Part shown: positions 1-9,982 of the stretch, piece after piece
How positions within the stretch are numbered: the first letter of the stretch is position 1
Layout: every line of letters starts with the position of its first letter
Assembly: GCF_015221875.1 (NCBI RefSeq)
Contig: NZ_JACYGY010000001.1
Coordinates: 5,248,501 to 5,312,500, forward strand
DNA: 64,000 nt
Direction: 5' to 3'
Source of the DNA: Dyadobacter subterraneus
GTDB lineage: Bacteria > Bacteroidota > Bacteroidia > Cytophagales > Spirosomataceae
Position numbers and translations under genes: made by a program
Notes under the pieces: model-generated
What the model was told of the DNA's origin: nothing
The model's database searches: none
The model's input: the letters and a program-made list of their open reading frames with translations, nothing else

Positions 1-1
1 T

Positions 2-169
2 ATTTTCCTGAAATTTTATGAAGGTCTGGAAAATGAACAGATCGCGGATATGATGCAGGTTAATCGTCAATCCGTAGCCAATTTATTATTTAAAGCCATC
101 ACCACTTTAAAAAGTCAGATTCCATTATTAAGTAACTGGATACTAATAATTTATATGTTAATTTATTAA
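2..169 (+). CDS. ECF-type RNA polymerase sigma factor, C-terminal fragment
   Basis: An open frame enters from the left edge and stops at a TAA ending at 169, giving about 55 residues. It contains a helix-turn-helix of the sigma-70 region 4 kind: a YEGL-x-NEQIADMM segment followed by NRQSVANLLFKAI, which would contact the -35-like element. The gene directly downstream encodes a FecR-type anti-sigma factor on the same strand, the usual pairing for ECF sigma factors that control SusC/SusD loci in Bacteroidota. The N-terminal part lies outside the window, so region 2 cannot be checked. The call rests on the helix-turn-helix pattern plus context. Confidence 0.8.
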   Translation: MFLKFYEGLENEQIADMMQVNRQSVANLLFKAITTLKSQIPLLSNWILIIYMLIY

Positions 170-310
170 CATTACCCATCTTCCAAACTTCCATTTACCA
201 GTAGTTTATTTCCCTGTTTCAAAAAAAATCAAAAAATAATTTTACAAAAAAGAGTATTGACATACTTTTTCTGCATCCTTTATTTGAATTCGCAATTACT
301 ACGCTTATCT

Positions 311-1438
311 ATGCAACCTGATTACAGAAATTTTCAACCCGAAGAACTGGCCACAGACCCTTCATTCCGACTTTGGAAAATCTCCAATGATGCGGAACAG
401 GGCACATTTTGGTTAACATGGCTGTCTGAAAATCCTGATAAAAAGGACTTGATAAATAAAGCGACGCACTTGCTCGATACCGTATTTAATTCCTTTGATG
501 CAGTATCAGATGAAGAGGTGACAACAGAAATTCATCGTTTGTCCTATTCACTTGGCGAAAAAAGTGCCAAGGCAGAATCGAAAAGATTCATACTTCGTCC
601 GGAATGGTACAATATGGCCGCCTCCGTTTTATTGGTGATTGGTCTGGGCTGGTGGTTTATCAATAAAAATTCTCCTGCCGAAAAAACCAATTCACTGTAT
701 AAAGAGATCATAAGCCAGATTAAGGAACCGCTCATTCAGGAAGTAAATAATACAGACAAGCCAAAACTTGTTGCCTTGCATGACGGAAGTTCGGTGCTTT
801 TGCAGCCTCAAAGCCGCATCAGTTATCCAAAATCTTTTACAGGAGATAAACGGGAAGTGTTTCTATATGGTGAAGCTTTTTTTGAAGTAGCAAAAAATCC
901 TGAACAGCCTTTCTTCGTATACGCTAACGGATTGGTTACCAAAGTTTTAGGAACAAGTTTTATTATCAGCGCTTTTGACACTGAAAAAGATGTTAAAGTG
1001 GTTGTTAAAACAGGAAAAGTATCTGTTTTTGCTTTAACTGATGAAAATCTTGAAACGCAGCAGGCGGATAACAAGCTGGGCGGAATGGTACTTACTCCAA
1101 ACCAGCAAATTGTATTTTCTCCCCAAAATTTGAGATTTACTAGGAGTTTAATTGCTGATCCTGAATTACTTGACTTGCCAATTCAAAAACAATCGTTTAA
1201 CTTTAAAGGAACTCCTATTAAAGAAGTTTTCGCAGCATTGGAACAATCTTACGGTGTAAAAATTCTTTTTGATGCTGAAATCATGAAAAACTGCTACCTC
1301 ACAGCGTCTCTGTCAGACGAACCCTTGTTTGAAAAAATAGATTTGATTTGCCGTACCATCAACGCCACACACGAACAGCTTGATGCCAGTATTATTATTT
1401 CGAGCAAAGGATGCTCATATCCATCTGAAAATCAATAG
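311..1438 (+). CDS. FecR family anti-sigma factor
   Basis: This 375-residue single-pass inner-membrane protein should hold the upstream ECF sigma factor inactive until the partner SusC signals that it is occupied. A cytoplasmic segment (1-98) is followed by one membrane helix (about 100-117), a periplasmic FecR domain (about 155-255, with LHDGSSVLLQP and GEAFFEVAK) and a C-terminal DUF4974-type domain (about 300-370). The frame can be extended to a start at 257. The ATG at 311 is preferred because it gives the MQPDYRNF opening expected of a soluble sigma-binding region and drops a hydrophobic, non-conserved 18-residue extension. The SusC that follows carries the STN signalling domain, which fits a sigma/anti-sigma/transducer cascade. 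Confidence 0.9.
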   Translation: MQPDYRNFQPEELATDPSFRLWKISNDAEQGTFWLTWLSENPDKKDLINKATHLLDTVFNSFDAVSDEEVTTEIHRLSYSLGEKSAKAESKRFILRPEWYNMAASVLLVIGLGWWFINKNSPAEKTNSLYKEIISQIKEPLIQEVNNTDKPKLVALHDGSSVLLQPQSRISYPKSFTGDKREVFLYGEAFFEVAKNPEQPFFVYANGLVTKVLGTSFIISAFDTEKDVKVVVKTGKVSVFALTDENLETQQADNKLGGMVLTPNQQIVFSPQNLRFTRSLIADPELLDLPIQKQSFNFKGTPIKEVFAALEQSYGVKILFDAEIMKNCYLTASLSDEPLFEKIDLICRTINATHEQLDASIIISSKGCSYPSENQ

Positions 1439-1722
1439 TTAAAAAATAATTATCCGGTCAGATTACACTCATCTCAACAAAATAATAGAGTAAGATTACC
1501 AGAAGAAAAAAGAGTAACCAAGCAACCTATACTATTTAAACCTATCTGAATGAATAGCCTATGACGATAACCTGTCCCTGACTCCATTAAAAAAAGTGTC
1601 GATGATGCGCCAACATCACCGACGACCAATCATCCCAATTTGTAAGCTCATTACACCTTCCGCGTGCCGCGGATACAAGGGAATCATTTTGCCGAATTTA
1701 TTAACCCGACAAAAACAAAATT

Positions 1723-4700
1723 ATGTCAAAATCAATACATTATCAACACGCTTTGCAGAAAATCATGCGTATGAGTCTGTATCAAGCTTTACTTGCAGTG
1801 ATCTTCACTACTTTAGTCCACGCCGCCGACGTGAATGGACAGAGGGTGCTTGACCAAAAAGTAACCTTACGTTTATCTAATACCGAGATCGATAAAGTAC
1901 TCGATAAAATAGAAAACGTGACCAAGGTTAAGTTCATGTATAATCCACAGATTTTTAACAATCAGAAAGGTACTTTCAAATTCCAGGACGAATCACTTTC
2001 AGAAGTTCTTGGAAAAATCCTTGCTCCGCACAACGTTACTTATGAAGTAGTTCAGGACCGTATCATTCTAAAACGGGAACAAGCTTCATCAGAATTGAAG
2101 ATTTCGGCCCCAAAAGAATCTCCAAAGAAAGTGGTTACGGGTACGGTAACGGACGAAACCGGTTCAGGACTTCCGGGTGTGAGTGTTCTTGTAAAAGGAA
2201 CACAACGCGGAACTTCAACCAACGCAGAAGGAAAATATACTCTTGACATTCCGGACGGAGAACTTTCTACGGCTGTGCTTATTTTCAGCTTTGTTGGTTA
2301 TACTTCACAGGAATCAGCTGTGGGTGCAAAAGGAGATATTTCGGTACAATTAGCTCCGGAAGCAAAAGCGCTTAATGAAGTTGTTGTAACGGCTCTTGGT
2401 ATTTCGAAAGAGAAAAAAGCACTTGCTTACGCGGTGACAGAAGTAAAAGGTAGTGAGTTTACACAGGCTCGTGAAAATAACGTTGCAAATGCTCTTACAG
2501 GTAAAATTGCCGGTGTTAACGCAACAGGTATGGCAACTGGTCCTGGTGGTTCTAGCCGTATCATCATTCGTGGTAACGGTTCTTTGAGCGGTAACAACCA
2601 GCCATTGTACGTAATCAACGGTATGCCGATGGATAACAGCTCACCAGGTGGTGGAAATGCATCTGACGGTAATGGTAACAACACTGACCGTGGTGATGGT
2701 ATCGGTGGTATTAACCCGGACGATATCGAATCGATCAGCGTTTTGAAAGGCGGACCAGCAGCGGCTTTGTACGGTGCACGTGCTTCTAATGGTGTAATTT
2801 TGATCACTACTAAAAAAGGAAAAGCTCAAAAAGGCATCGGTGTTGAATTCAATACCAACTTTACAACAGATAATCTTTCAATCATTCCAGACTGGCAATA
2901 TGAATACGGCCAGGGTGTGGATGGTGTAAAACCATTGACTCAGACTCAGGCGAAAAGTTCAGGCCGTTTGTCATATGGTGCAAAAATGGATGGCTCACAA
3001 GTTATCCAGTTTGATGGCCAGATGCGCCCATATTCTCCTCAGAAAAACAACCTGAAAAACTTTTACAGAACGGGTACAAATTATATCAACTCGCTTTCTT
3101 TCACAGGTGGCAACGAAACTGTAAACTTCCGTTTCGGTTTAAACAATACAAGCTCAAACAGTATTGTTCCAAATTCAACTTTCAACAGAAGAATTGCTAA
3201 CCTTAACGTGAATGCGTTATTGGGTAAAAAACTTACGATTGAAACAGTTGTTCAGTACAACATTGAAAACGGCCACAACCGTCCAAAAGTTGGTTATGCT
3301 GATTACAACCCGCACTGGGCAACTTATTTGATCGCTAACACAGTTGATATCAGAAGCCTTGCTCCGGGATATGATCCTGTAACAGGTAAAGAAGTAGAAT
3401 GGAACCCTGTTCCGGCTGCTCCAAACCCTTACATGGTTATCAACAAGTTCAAAAACGAAGACAGAAAAAACCGTTTTCTTGGACAGGCTAATATTAAATA
3501 CGATATCCTTGACAACCTTTTTGTTAAAGCAAGCGTAAGCCAGGATTACTATAACTTCAACTATGAATTTGTAGTACCGACAAACAATGCTTACCAGCCA
3601 CTTGGGGTTTACGAAGCGAAGAAAATCACTTCTTCTGAAACCAACGGAATGGTTACTTTGAACTACAACACCAATTTCTTTGAAAATCTTAGTTTCTCAG
3701 CATTGGCAGGTGGTAATATGCAGAGAAGCATTTATGACCAAACGTCGTTCAATGGTACAGAATTTACGATCCCTTATTTTTACAGCTTTACAAACCTTGC
3801 AACGTCTACAACTACACCTTCTTATTCAAAAAGCGGTATCAACTCGTTGTTTGGTTCGGTTGACTTAGGTTATAAAGGACTTGCTTACATCACAATGTCT
3901 GGTCGTCAGGACTGGTTTTCGGTTTTGAATACAGCGAGCAACAGCATTTTCTATCCTGCAATTGGTGGTACGTTGATTCTTTCTGAGGCTTTCAAATTGC
4001 CTGAGGTTGTAAGTTTTGCAAAATTACGCGGTTCATGGGCACAAGTGGGTGGCGCGAACGTAGCAGCTTACCAGATCTACCAAAGCTATAACATGGCACA
4101 AGGCGGCCACAACGGACGTCCGGTTCAGCAATTGAGCTCGTCTCTTGTACCAAACCCGGATTTGAGACCACTTACATCTACTACTTACGAAGCAGGTATT
4201 GAAGCGAAATTCCTTAACAACCGTATCGGAGTTGACGTGACACTTTACAATCGTAAAACAACAAACGATATCGTTCAAAGCTCAATCGCAGCTTCGTCAG
4301 GATATACCTCTGCTCTTTTGAACGTGGGTGAACTTAGCAACAAAGGGATTGAACTTTTGCTTACAGGAACACCCCTTAAAAAGGCAAACTTTACCTGGGA
4401 TGTGAGCTATAACATGGCTTACAACGACAGCAAAATCGTAAAACTTGCTGACGGACTTCCAAGTCTTACTGTGGGTGACGGTGTTGGTGGCGGTACGATC
4501 CGTAACGTTGTTGATGGTTCTTATGGTGAAGTTTGGGGTTACAAGAAAAAAACGGATGCTAACGGAAATGTTGTTTTCAACACAGCCAGCGGATATGCAG
4601 TAAGAGGTGATCTTGAAAAATTGGGAAGAGGTATTCCTCCGCTTACAATGGGTATCACAAACACTTTCAGATACAAAAATTTCTCTTTGAACATTCTTGT

Positions 4701-5163
4701 TGACGGTAAATTCGGTAGCATCGTTTATTCAAACATGTACCAGTACGCTTACCGTTTCGGTTTGCCAAAAGAAACACTTCCTGGCCGTGACAATGGTTTG
4801 ACAGTAACAGGTGTAACGCCGGAAGGAGCTCCTTTCTCAAAAACATGGGCTAAGGCTGACATCGATACTTACTACGACAACGACAAGAACTACACTTCGA
4901 TGTTCACTTTCAACAATGACTTTATCAAACTTCGTCAGGTTATTTTCAGCTACAACCTGCCGGTTAGCAAAATGTCATTCCTGAAATTACAATCAGCTTC
5001 TGTTTCACTTGTAGGACGTAACCTTTTGCTTCTTTACAAAGACAAAAGAAACAACTACTTCGATCCTGAATCGAGCTATACAAATGGTAACGCACAAGGT
5101 CTTGAAGCATTTGGTGTGCCAAGAACTAGAAGCCTGGGCGTGAACCTAATGGTGAAATTTTAA
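1723..5163 (+). CDS. SusC/RagA family TonB-linked outer membrane transporter with STN domain
   Basis: This 1146-residue outer-membrane importer should work with the SusD protein downstream. After a long signal sequence ending near residue 40 comes an STN domain (about 48-116), the module that contacts FecR in transducing receptors. A carboxypeptidase-D-like beta-sandwich follows (about 136-215, GTVTDETGSGLPGVSVLVKG), then a TonB plug (about 230-360, with VLKGGPAAALYGARASNGVI) and a 22-strand barrel ending in an aromatic residue (MVKF). STN plus the neighbouring sigma and FecR genes imply substrate-induced expression. The substrate cannot be read from the sequence; the downstream enzymes suggest an amide- or acyl-containing small molecule or peptide rather than a polysaccharide, because no glycosidase is in the operon. 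Confidence 0.95.
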   Translation: MSKSIHYQHALQKIMRMSLYQALLAVIFTTLVHAADVNGQRVLDQKVTLRLSNTEIDKVLDKIENVTKVKFMYNPQIFNNQKGTFKFQDESLSEVLGKILAPHNVTYEVVQDRIILKREQASSELKISAPKESPKKVVTGTVTDETGSGLPGVSVLVKGTQRGTSTNAEGKYTLDIPDGELSTAVLIFSFVGYTSQESAVGAKGDISVQLAPEAKALNEVVVTALGISKEKKALAYAVTEVKGSEFTQARENNVANALTGKIAGVNATGMATGPGGSSRIIIRGNGSLSGNNQPLYVINGMPMDNSSPGGGNASDGNGNNTDRGDGIGGINPDDIESISVLKGGPAAALYGARASNGVILITTKKGKAQKGIGVEFNTNFTTDNLSIIPDWQYEYGQGVDGVKPLTQTQAKSSGRLSYGAKMDGSQVIQFDGQMRPYSPQKNNLKNFYRTGTNYINSLSFTGGNETVNFRFGLNNTSSNSIVPNSTFNRRIANLNVNALLGKKLTIETVVQYNIENGHNRPKVGYADYNPHWATYLIANTVDIRSLAPGYDPVTGKEVEWNPVPAAPNPYMVINKFKNEDRKNRFLGQANIKYDILDNLFVKASVSQDYYNFNYEFVVPTNNAYQPLGVYEAKKITSSETNGMVTLNYNTNFFENLSFSALAGGNMQRSIYDQTSFNGTEFTIPYFYSFTNLATSTTTPSYSKSGINSLFGSVDLGYKGLAYITMSGRQDWFSVLNTASNSIFYPAIGGTLILSEAFKLPEVVSFAKLRGSWAQVGGANVAAYQIYQSYNMAQGGHNGRPVQQLSSSLVPNPDLRPLTSTTYEAGIEAKFLNNRIGVDVTLYNRKTTNDIVQSSIAASSGYTSALLNVGELSNKGIELLLTGTPLKKANFTWDVSYNMAYNDSKIVKLADGLPSLTVGDGVGGGTIRNVVDGSYGEVWGYKKKTDANGNVVFNTASGYAVRGDLEKLGRGIPPLTMGITNTFRYKNFSLNILVDGKFGSIVYSNMYQYAYRFGLPKETLPGRDNGLTVTGVTPEGAPFSKTWAKADIDTYYDNDKNYTSMFTFNNDFIKLRQVIFSYNLPVSKMSFLKLQSASVSLVGRNLLLLYKDKRNNYFDPESSYTNGNAQGLEAFGVPRTRSLGVNLMVKF

Positions 5164-5185
5164 TCATTAAAATATTTTAGTGAAT

Positions 5186-6751
5186 ATGAAAAAGTTTTTA
5201 AGATTATTATATCTGGCCCCAATGGCCCTGCTCTTGGCCGCTTGTGACAATGGGTTTGAGGAAATGAACGTGAATCCTAATGCATCAACAGCAGTTGTAC
5301 CGGGTTTCCTTTTTACAAGAGCTCAGCTTTCGGCAGTAAGCAACAATTACACAGGTGCTGCTTATCTTACGATCGGTGGTTCGATGCAGCATTTTGCAAC
5401 ATACAAAGAAGTACCTGCTGCTGGTGACAAGTATTTCAACTATACTTATTCAACAGGAAGCTGGGGAATGTATGGCGGAACTGACATGACCACACAAGGG
5501 TCTATCATTGATATCGAACAAGTGATCAGTGCAGTAAATACCGCTCCTGCCGACGTGAACAAACTTTCAGTTGCACGTATCTGGAAAGCTTATATGTATC
5601 ACAGACTGACAGATTTGTACGGAGACATTCCTTACAGCCAGGCCGGAAAAGCACTTACAGATAAAAATTACACGCCGGTTTACGATCAGCAGTCTGCGAT
5701 TTACGCTGACATGTTGAAAGAACTTGAACAAGCGATCGCTGCTTTTGATCCTGCGCAGGCTACTTTCGGAACTTCTGATTTGATCTATGGTGGTGATATC
5801 ACAAAATGGAAAAAATTTGGTTATTCTTTGATGCTTCGTCTGGGAATGCGTTTGACACAAGTGGATGCTGCTTTGGCTAAAACATGGGTTCAGAAAGCAA
5901 TCGCAGGTGGCGTTATCACAAGTGATTCTGACATTGCAACAATTGCTTATGTTGATGGTTCGGTTACAGCCAGCAGAAACTTTATTGCAAGTGGTTTGAT
6001 GGGAACTGACTATGTGACACCAGGTGGTGATAACGTAGAAGGAGGAAAATTCTCAAAAACGCTTATTGATCATTTGAAGACGACAAAAGATCCTCGCTTA
6101 AACGTGATCTCTATTGTTTGGGTACCTTCTGCGGATGGAAAAACTTTCACTGCCGATACTACAACAGCACTTCAAAAAGGAATGCAAAATGCGGCTTTCA
6201 ACAGTTTGCCAGCTGATTTTAACTCTTACTCTGAGCCAAATCCAAATACAATCCTTAAATACAGCGCTCCTTTGCTGGTTTTCACAAGCGCAGAAGTTCA
6301 CTTGCTTCTGGCAGAAGCTGCCGTTAGAGGATGGTATTCAGCAGGAACAGCACAAGCTGAGTATAACAGCGCTGTAACTTCGGGTATGAAACAATGGGCA
6401 TTGTTTGGAAGCGCAGGTACAATTTCAGACGCTAAAATAAATGCTTACCTGACTGCAAATCCTTACAAAACATCGGGTTCTGTTGACGAACAAATCGAGC
6501 AGATCAGTACTCAGAAATGGGTAACCTTGTTTTTGGAAGATGAATACGAAATCTTCTCTAACTGGAGACGCACAGGATATCCTAAACTGACACCGACAAA
6601 TTACCCAGGTAACCTTACAGGTGGAAAAATTCCAACAAGATTCCAGATCCCGGATTCAGAAGGAATTTATAACGAGACAAATTTCATCGAAGCAAGAACC
6701 AGACAAGGTGGTACAAACAACCTTTCCAGTGTAGTTTGGTGGGATAAATAA
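5186..6751 (+). CDS. SusD/RagB family nutrient-binding outer membrane lipoprotein
   Basis: This 521-residue surface lipoprotein forms the lid of the SusC channel. The signal peptide ends in the lipobox LLAAC, with the cysteine about 20 residues from the start. The DNGFEEMNVNPNAST opening and the late EDEYEIFSNWRRTGYPKL block are typical of the SusD-like_2 group. It begins 22 bases after the SusC stop, so the two are surely cotranscribed. A GTG six bases upstream is in frame, but ATG at 5186 puts MKKF directly at the start of the signal peptide and is preferred. Confidence 0.95.
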   Translation: MKKFLRLLYLAPMALLLAACDNGFEEMNVNPNASTAVVPGFLFTRAQLSAVSNNYTGAAYLTIGGSMQHFATYKEVPAAGDKYFNYTYSTGSWGMYGGTDMTTQGSIIDIEQVISAVNTAPADVNKLSVARIWKAYMYHRLTDLYGDIPYSQAGKALTDKNYTPVYDQQSAIYADMLKELEQAIAAFDPAQATFGTSDLIYGGDITKWKKFGYSLMLRLGMRLTQVDAALAKTWVQKAIAGGVITSDSDIATIAYVDGSVTASRNFIASGLMGTDYVTPGGDNVEGGKFSKTLIDHLKTTKDPRLNVISIVWVPSADGKTFTADTTTALQKGMQNAAFNSLPADFNSYSEPNPNTILKYSAPLLVFTSAEVHLLLAEAAVRGWYSAGTAQAEYNSAVTSGMKQWALFGSAGTISDAKINAYLTANPYKTSGSVDEQIEQISTQKWVTLFLEDEYEIFSNWRRTGYPKLTPTNYPGNLTGGKIPTRFQIPDSEGIYNETNFIEARTRQGGTNNLSSVVWWDK

Positions 6752-6790
6752 AAGCCGCAAATTCAATTTTTCTCAATTAATAATAGCCGT

Positions 6791-7255
6791 ATGAAAACAG
6801 AACGCAGATCAATCCTTAAAAAATTATTCGCCTCGGTAGCCGGTGTAACAGGACTTGGCATGGCATCTTCACAAGCGAAAGCACTTGAAGCTGCACCTGA
6901 AAAGGAAGTTGGAAATGTTGTTAACCACCAGGATGTACCACTGTTTTCAGGGCATACAAAATTCAATAATCTTGTTTTTATAGCAGGTAAAGGCGCCCAC
7001 TTTGAGGGCGATATTACAGCCCATACAAAACATGTTCTGGATGAAGTTGAAAAAGAATTGATTGCCGCTGGCTCTTCGATGCAAAAAGTATTAAAAGTAA
7101 GCGTTTTGCTTCATGACCTGAATGATTACAAGGCAATGAACGAAGCTTACAAAGGCAGATTTGGCGATAAGCCACCAGTGCGCACAACGGTTGCCGTTTA
7201 TGGCGGAGTACCGGGAAACTCGCTTGTGGAAATAGATTGCATCGCCTACATCTAG
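6791..7255 (+). CDS. RidA/YjgF family protein with export signal
   Basis: RidA proteins hydrolyse reactive enamines and imines released by PLP enzymes, normally in the cytosol. This 154-residue copy has an extra N-terminus of about 31 residues with a twin-arginine-like ERRSILKK start, a hydrophobic stretch and an A-x-A end, so it is probably exported through Tat. The RidA fold follows, including PPVRTTVAV (Arg131, the substrate-carboxylate ligand of the family) and LVEIDCIA near the end. It lies 39 bases after susD and ends at a strong terminator, so it belongs to the SusCD transcript. Its exact substrate is unknown. An exported member is unusual and matches the signal peptides on the next two enzymes. 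Confidence 0.85.
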   Translation: MKTERRSILKKLFASVAGVTGLGMASSQAKALEAAPEKEVGNVVNHQDVPLFSGHTKFNNLVFIAGKGAHFEGDITAHTKHVLDEVEKELIAAGSSMQKVLKVSVLLHDLNDYKAMNEAYKGRFGDKPPVRTTVAVYGGVPGNSLVEIDCIAYI

Positions 7256-7268
7256 CCGAAAGGTAAAG

Positions 7269-7309
7269 TATCACTGAGATGATCTTCGGATTTCTCAGTG
7301 ATATTTTTT
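7269..7309 (+). terminator. Rho-independent terminator after the SusCD-ridA transcript
   Basis: An 11-bp inverted repeat (TATCACTGAGA with its complement, 7269-7279 and 7293-7303) is followed by six T residues. It lies 14 bases after the RidA-like stop codon. Confidence 0.85.
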
Positions 7310-7524
7310 CTGTTTACGCATTCCTCTTCCCTTAACCATTTCTTAACTTATCTGTTTTCAAAACGATAAGAACCTGACCAACCCGTTATTGCCTGCTCAC
7401 TCCTGAAATTAAAAAGTATCCGGTTTCATAATTATTAATTCTTTTTGGGAAATTATTCGTTTAGAATTGATAAAATATTACCAGTTAATCTAACCGCTCT
7501 GTGCTTATTACGGCAACAAAACAG

Positions 7525-7532
7525 TAAATTTG
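7525..7532 (+). promoter_or_regulatory. Possible Bacteroidota -7 box for the amidohydrolase gene
   Basis: TAAATTTG matches the TAnnTTTG consensus and lies 25 bases before the ATG at 7557. No good TTTG -33 element is seen. The remainder of the 301-base gap from 7256 holds the terminator at 7269 and no other recognisable signal. Confidence 0.35.
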
Positions 7533-7556
7533 ATACTTAATTCCTAATCCTTCAAA

Positions 7557-8837
7557 ATGAAAAAAATAATTCTTTCCATGGGTCTTTTAATGGCCTGTTG
7601 CAGCATTTCCGCGAATGCTCAAAAATACACCATCATTATCAAAGGAGGCCACGTTATTGATCCGAAGAATAATATCAACGGTATCATGGATGTTGCTTTA
7701 AACGGTGACACCGTTAAAAGTGTAGCCAAAAACATTGATCCGAAACTTGCCGCACAGGTTGTTGATGCCAAAGGAATGTACGTTACTCCGGGATTAATTG
7801 ATATGCACTCGCATAACTTTTACGGAACAAAAATGGATCAGACGTACAGCAACGGACCTAACGCATTGCCTCCGGACGGTTTTACTTTTCGTACCGGCGT
7901 TACTACGGTTGTAGACGCAGGTTGTGCCGGTTGGAAATCCTTTCCTGACTTCAAAAAACAAACCATAGATATTTCAAAAACCCGTGTTCTGGCATTTCTG
8001 AATATTGTAGGAGAAGGAATGCGTGGCGGAACATATGAGCAGAATATCGCTGATATGGATCCTGAAAATACAGCACGCGTTGCCAAAGAAAATCCTGACT
8101 ATGTAGTTGGTGTAAAACTGGCTCACTTCAACGGCCACGACTGGACGCCAACTGACAAAGCTGTGGCAGCCGGAAAACTCGCCAATATTCCTGTTATGAT
8201 TGATTTTGGCGGAAGCACTCCCGTACTTTCAATCGAAGAATTATTCATGCAGCACCTTCGTCCGGGTGATATTTTCACACATTGCTTCGGACAATTATCA
8301 AGTCGCGAACCAATTCTGGATGTTAAAACCGGAAAAATTAAACCATTCGTTTACGAAGCTCGTAAAAAAGGAATTCTGTTTGATGTGGGTTATGGTGGTA
8401 TCAGTTTCGCTTTTTCTCAGGCAATTCCGGCTGTGAAAAGTGGATTTTATCCAAATACAATCAGCACCGATATTCATACGGGAAGTATGAACGCTGCGAT
8501 GAAAGATATGCTGAATGTGATGTCCAAATTCCTGGCTATGGGTATGGATCTGCAAAGCGTTATCAAAGCGAGTACCTGGGCTCCTGCACAGGCAATTCAC
8601 AGAGAGCAGCTTGGAAGCTTAACCGTAGGCGGACTAGCCGATATCGCAGTTTTACGCGTCTTGAAAGGAAATTTCAGCATGAACGATACCGGTGTTTTTG
8701 GTTTCTTTGATTATACCGGAACAAAAATTACGGGTAAAGAAAAACTGGAATGTGAACTGACAATCCGCGCCGGAAAAGTGGTATATGACCTGAACGGAAT
8801 CACCTCGCCTATCGTCGTTGCTTCAAAAAGAAATTAA
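7557..8837 (+). CDS. Exported amidohydrolase/deacetylase family metallohydrolase (COG3964-like)
   Basis: This 426-residue protein resembles the dihydroorotase-related deacetylases of the COG3964 group, whose studied members remove acyl groups from N-acetyl-D-amino acids or acetyl esters. A Sec signal peptide (1-22, ending SANAQ) predicts a periplasmic enzyme. Metal-site elements are HSH-type His84/His86, candidate carboxylated Lys187 (GVKLAHF), His242 (GDIFTHCFG) and Asp305 (ISTDIHTG). Where relatives usually have an MVH-x-G histidine, this protein reads VMIDFGG, with Asp215 in that place, so one metal ligand may differ. It heads a transcript with the RraA-like and symporter genes. The fold is confident; the substrate is not known. 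Confidence 0.85.
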   Translation: MKKIILSMGLLMACCSISANAQKYTIIIKGGHVIDPKNNINGIMDVALNGDTVKSVAKNIDPKLAAQVVDAKGMYVTPGLIDMHSHNFYGTKMDQTYSNGPNALPPDGFTFRTGVTTVVDAGCAGWKSFPDFKKQTIDISKTRVLAFLNIVGEGMRGGTYEQNIADMDPENTARVAKENPDYVVGVKLAHFNGHDWTPTDKAVAAGKLANIPVMIDFGGSTPVLSIEELFMQHLRPGDIFTHCFGQLSSREPILDVKTGKIKPFVYEARKKGILFDVGYGGISFAFSQAIPAVKSGFYPNTISTDIHTGSMNAAMKDMLNVMSKFLAMGMDLQSVIKASTWAPAQAIHREQLGSLTVGGLADIAVLRVLKGNFSMNDTGVFGFFDYTGTKITGKEKLECELTIRAGKVVYDLNGITSPIVVASKRN

Positions 8838-8963
8838 TACAATCTAGTAAAATTCGGGATATCCGGTCTTTTCTCATTTGGGTTACAAATTGATACATTA
8901 TGTATCCGGTTTGTAATCCAAATTTTATCTTGCCGGCCCTTCATAAATTGCAATTCCATTGAA

Positions 8964-9893
8964 ATGAAAATTAAATCCATTGTTGCCGCAGCATTATTTT
9001 TAAGCTTTAATTTTTTCAATTCTCTTCACGCCCAAACCATATCAAAAGAAGAATTGATTTTTTTGACTTCTGAATGGAAAGGCGAACGTTTCCCTGACGG
9101 AAGACCAAAAGTGTCTGATGACTTCATTCGCCGGGCAAAAGAAATTGCCATTGAAGAAGCCTGGGTTGTGCTCCAAAATGAAGGTTATAATTCTCAGTTT
9201 GATGCAAACTGGAAAATGATCCATCAGGATGTGACTATCGCAGGTCGTGCACTTACTGCACAATTTATGCCTTCCCGCCCGGATGTTGAAAAAAATATAA
9301 AAGAACGGGGTGCAAAAAATGGCCGTATCGGAAATACCAACTCGTGGCCGATAGACCAGCTTTCCAAAGGTGATGTTTACGTTGCTGACGGTTTTGGAAA
9401 AATTGCCCAGGGTACTTTAATCGGTGATAATCTTGGAAATTCAATATTTGCAAAATCAGGAAACGGCGTTGTTTTTGATGCCTCAGCAAGAGATTTGGAA
9501 GGTTTGTCAAAAATTGAAGGTTTCAACGCATTTGTCCGTGACTGGGATCCTTCTTATTTGAAAGATGTGGTTTTAATGGGACTTAATACGCCTATCCGCA
9601 TCGGAAGAGCGATTGTTTTACCGGGAGATCTAGTTCTTGCCAAAAGAGAAGGTATCATTTTCATCCCTGCGCATTTGGTTGAAAAGGTAGTTTTAACCGC
9701 TGAATTTATCGCGATCCGTGACAAATTCGGAATTCAGATGTTGAAAGAAGGAAAATACACACCGGGACAAATTGATAGTCAGTGGTCAGACAAATTAAAA
9801 GATGATTTCCTGAAATGGCTGGATAAAAACCCAAAAGAAATTCCAATGAAGCGTTCTGAACTGGACGAATACATGAAGAAAAGAACCTGGTAA
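8964..9893 (+). CDS. Exported RraA-like protein (HMG/CHA aldolase superfamily)
   Basis: This 309-residue protein belongs to the RraA/4-hydroxy-4-methyl-2-oxoglutarate aldolase superfamily, whose enzymes cleave or decarboxylate oxo-acids to release pyruvate. Residues 1-24 form a signal peptide (ending SLHAQ). The core contains GDVYVADG (136-143), GDNLG (154-158) and the Arg176-Asp177 pair (ASARDLEG) that binds substrate and metal in true aldolases, so it looks catalytic rather than only an RNase E regulator. It is longer than the usual ~160-230-residue family members, with extra N- and C-terminal helices. It sits between the amidohydrolase and a carboxylate-type symporter, consistent with producing a small keto acid in the periplasm. 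Confidence 0.85.
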   Translation: MKIKSIVAAALFLSFNFFNSLHAQTISKEELIFLTSEWKGERFPDGRPKVSDDFIRRAKEIAIEEAWVVLQNEGYNSQFDANWKMIHQDVTIAGRALTAQFMPSRPDVEKNIKERGAKNGRIGNTNSWPIDQLSKGDVYVADGFGKIAQGTLIGDNLGNSIFAKSGNGVVFDASARDLEGLSKIEGFNAFVRDWDPSYLKDVVLMGLNTPIRIGRAIVLPGDLVLAKREGIIFIPAHLVEKVVLTAEFIAIRDKFGIQMLKEGKYTPGQIDSQWSDKLKDDFLKWLDKNPKEIPMKRSELDEYMKKRTW

Positions 9894-9982
9894 TAAGTCT
9901 TGGGAAAAAGTAAGAAATACATATTTCCTGCTTTTTTCCTAAAAATGCACCTTTTTTAAAATTGCATAATTAACATAAGTTT

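Noticed and set aside
1596..1853. 85-residue open frame overlapping the start of susC
   Set aside because: It lies out of frame with a clearly coded SusC signal peptide, has a low-complexity basic tail, and no recognisable motif.
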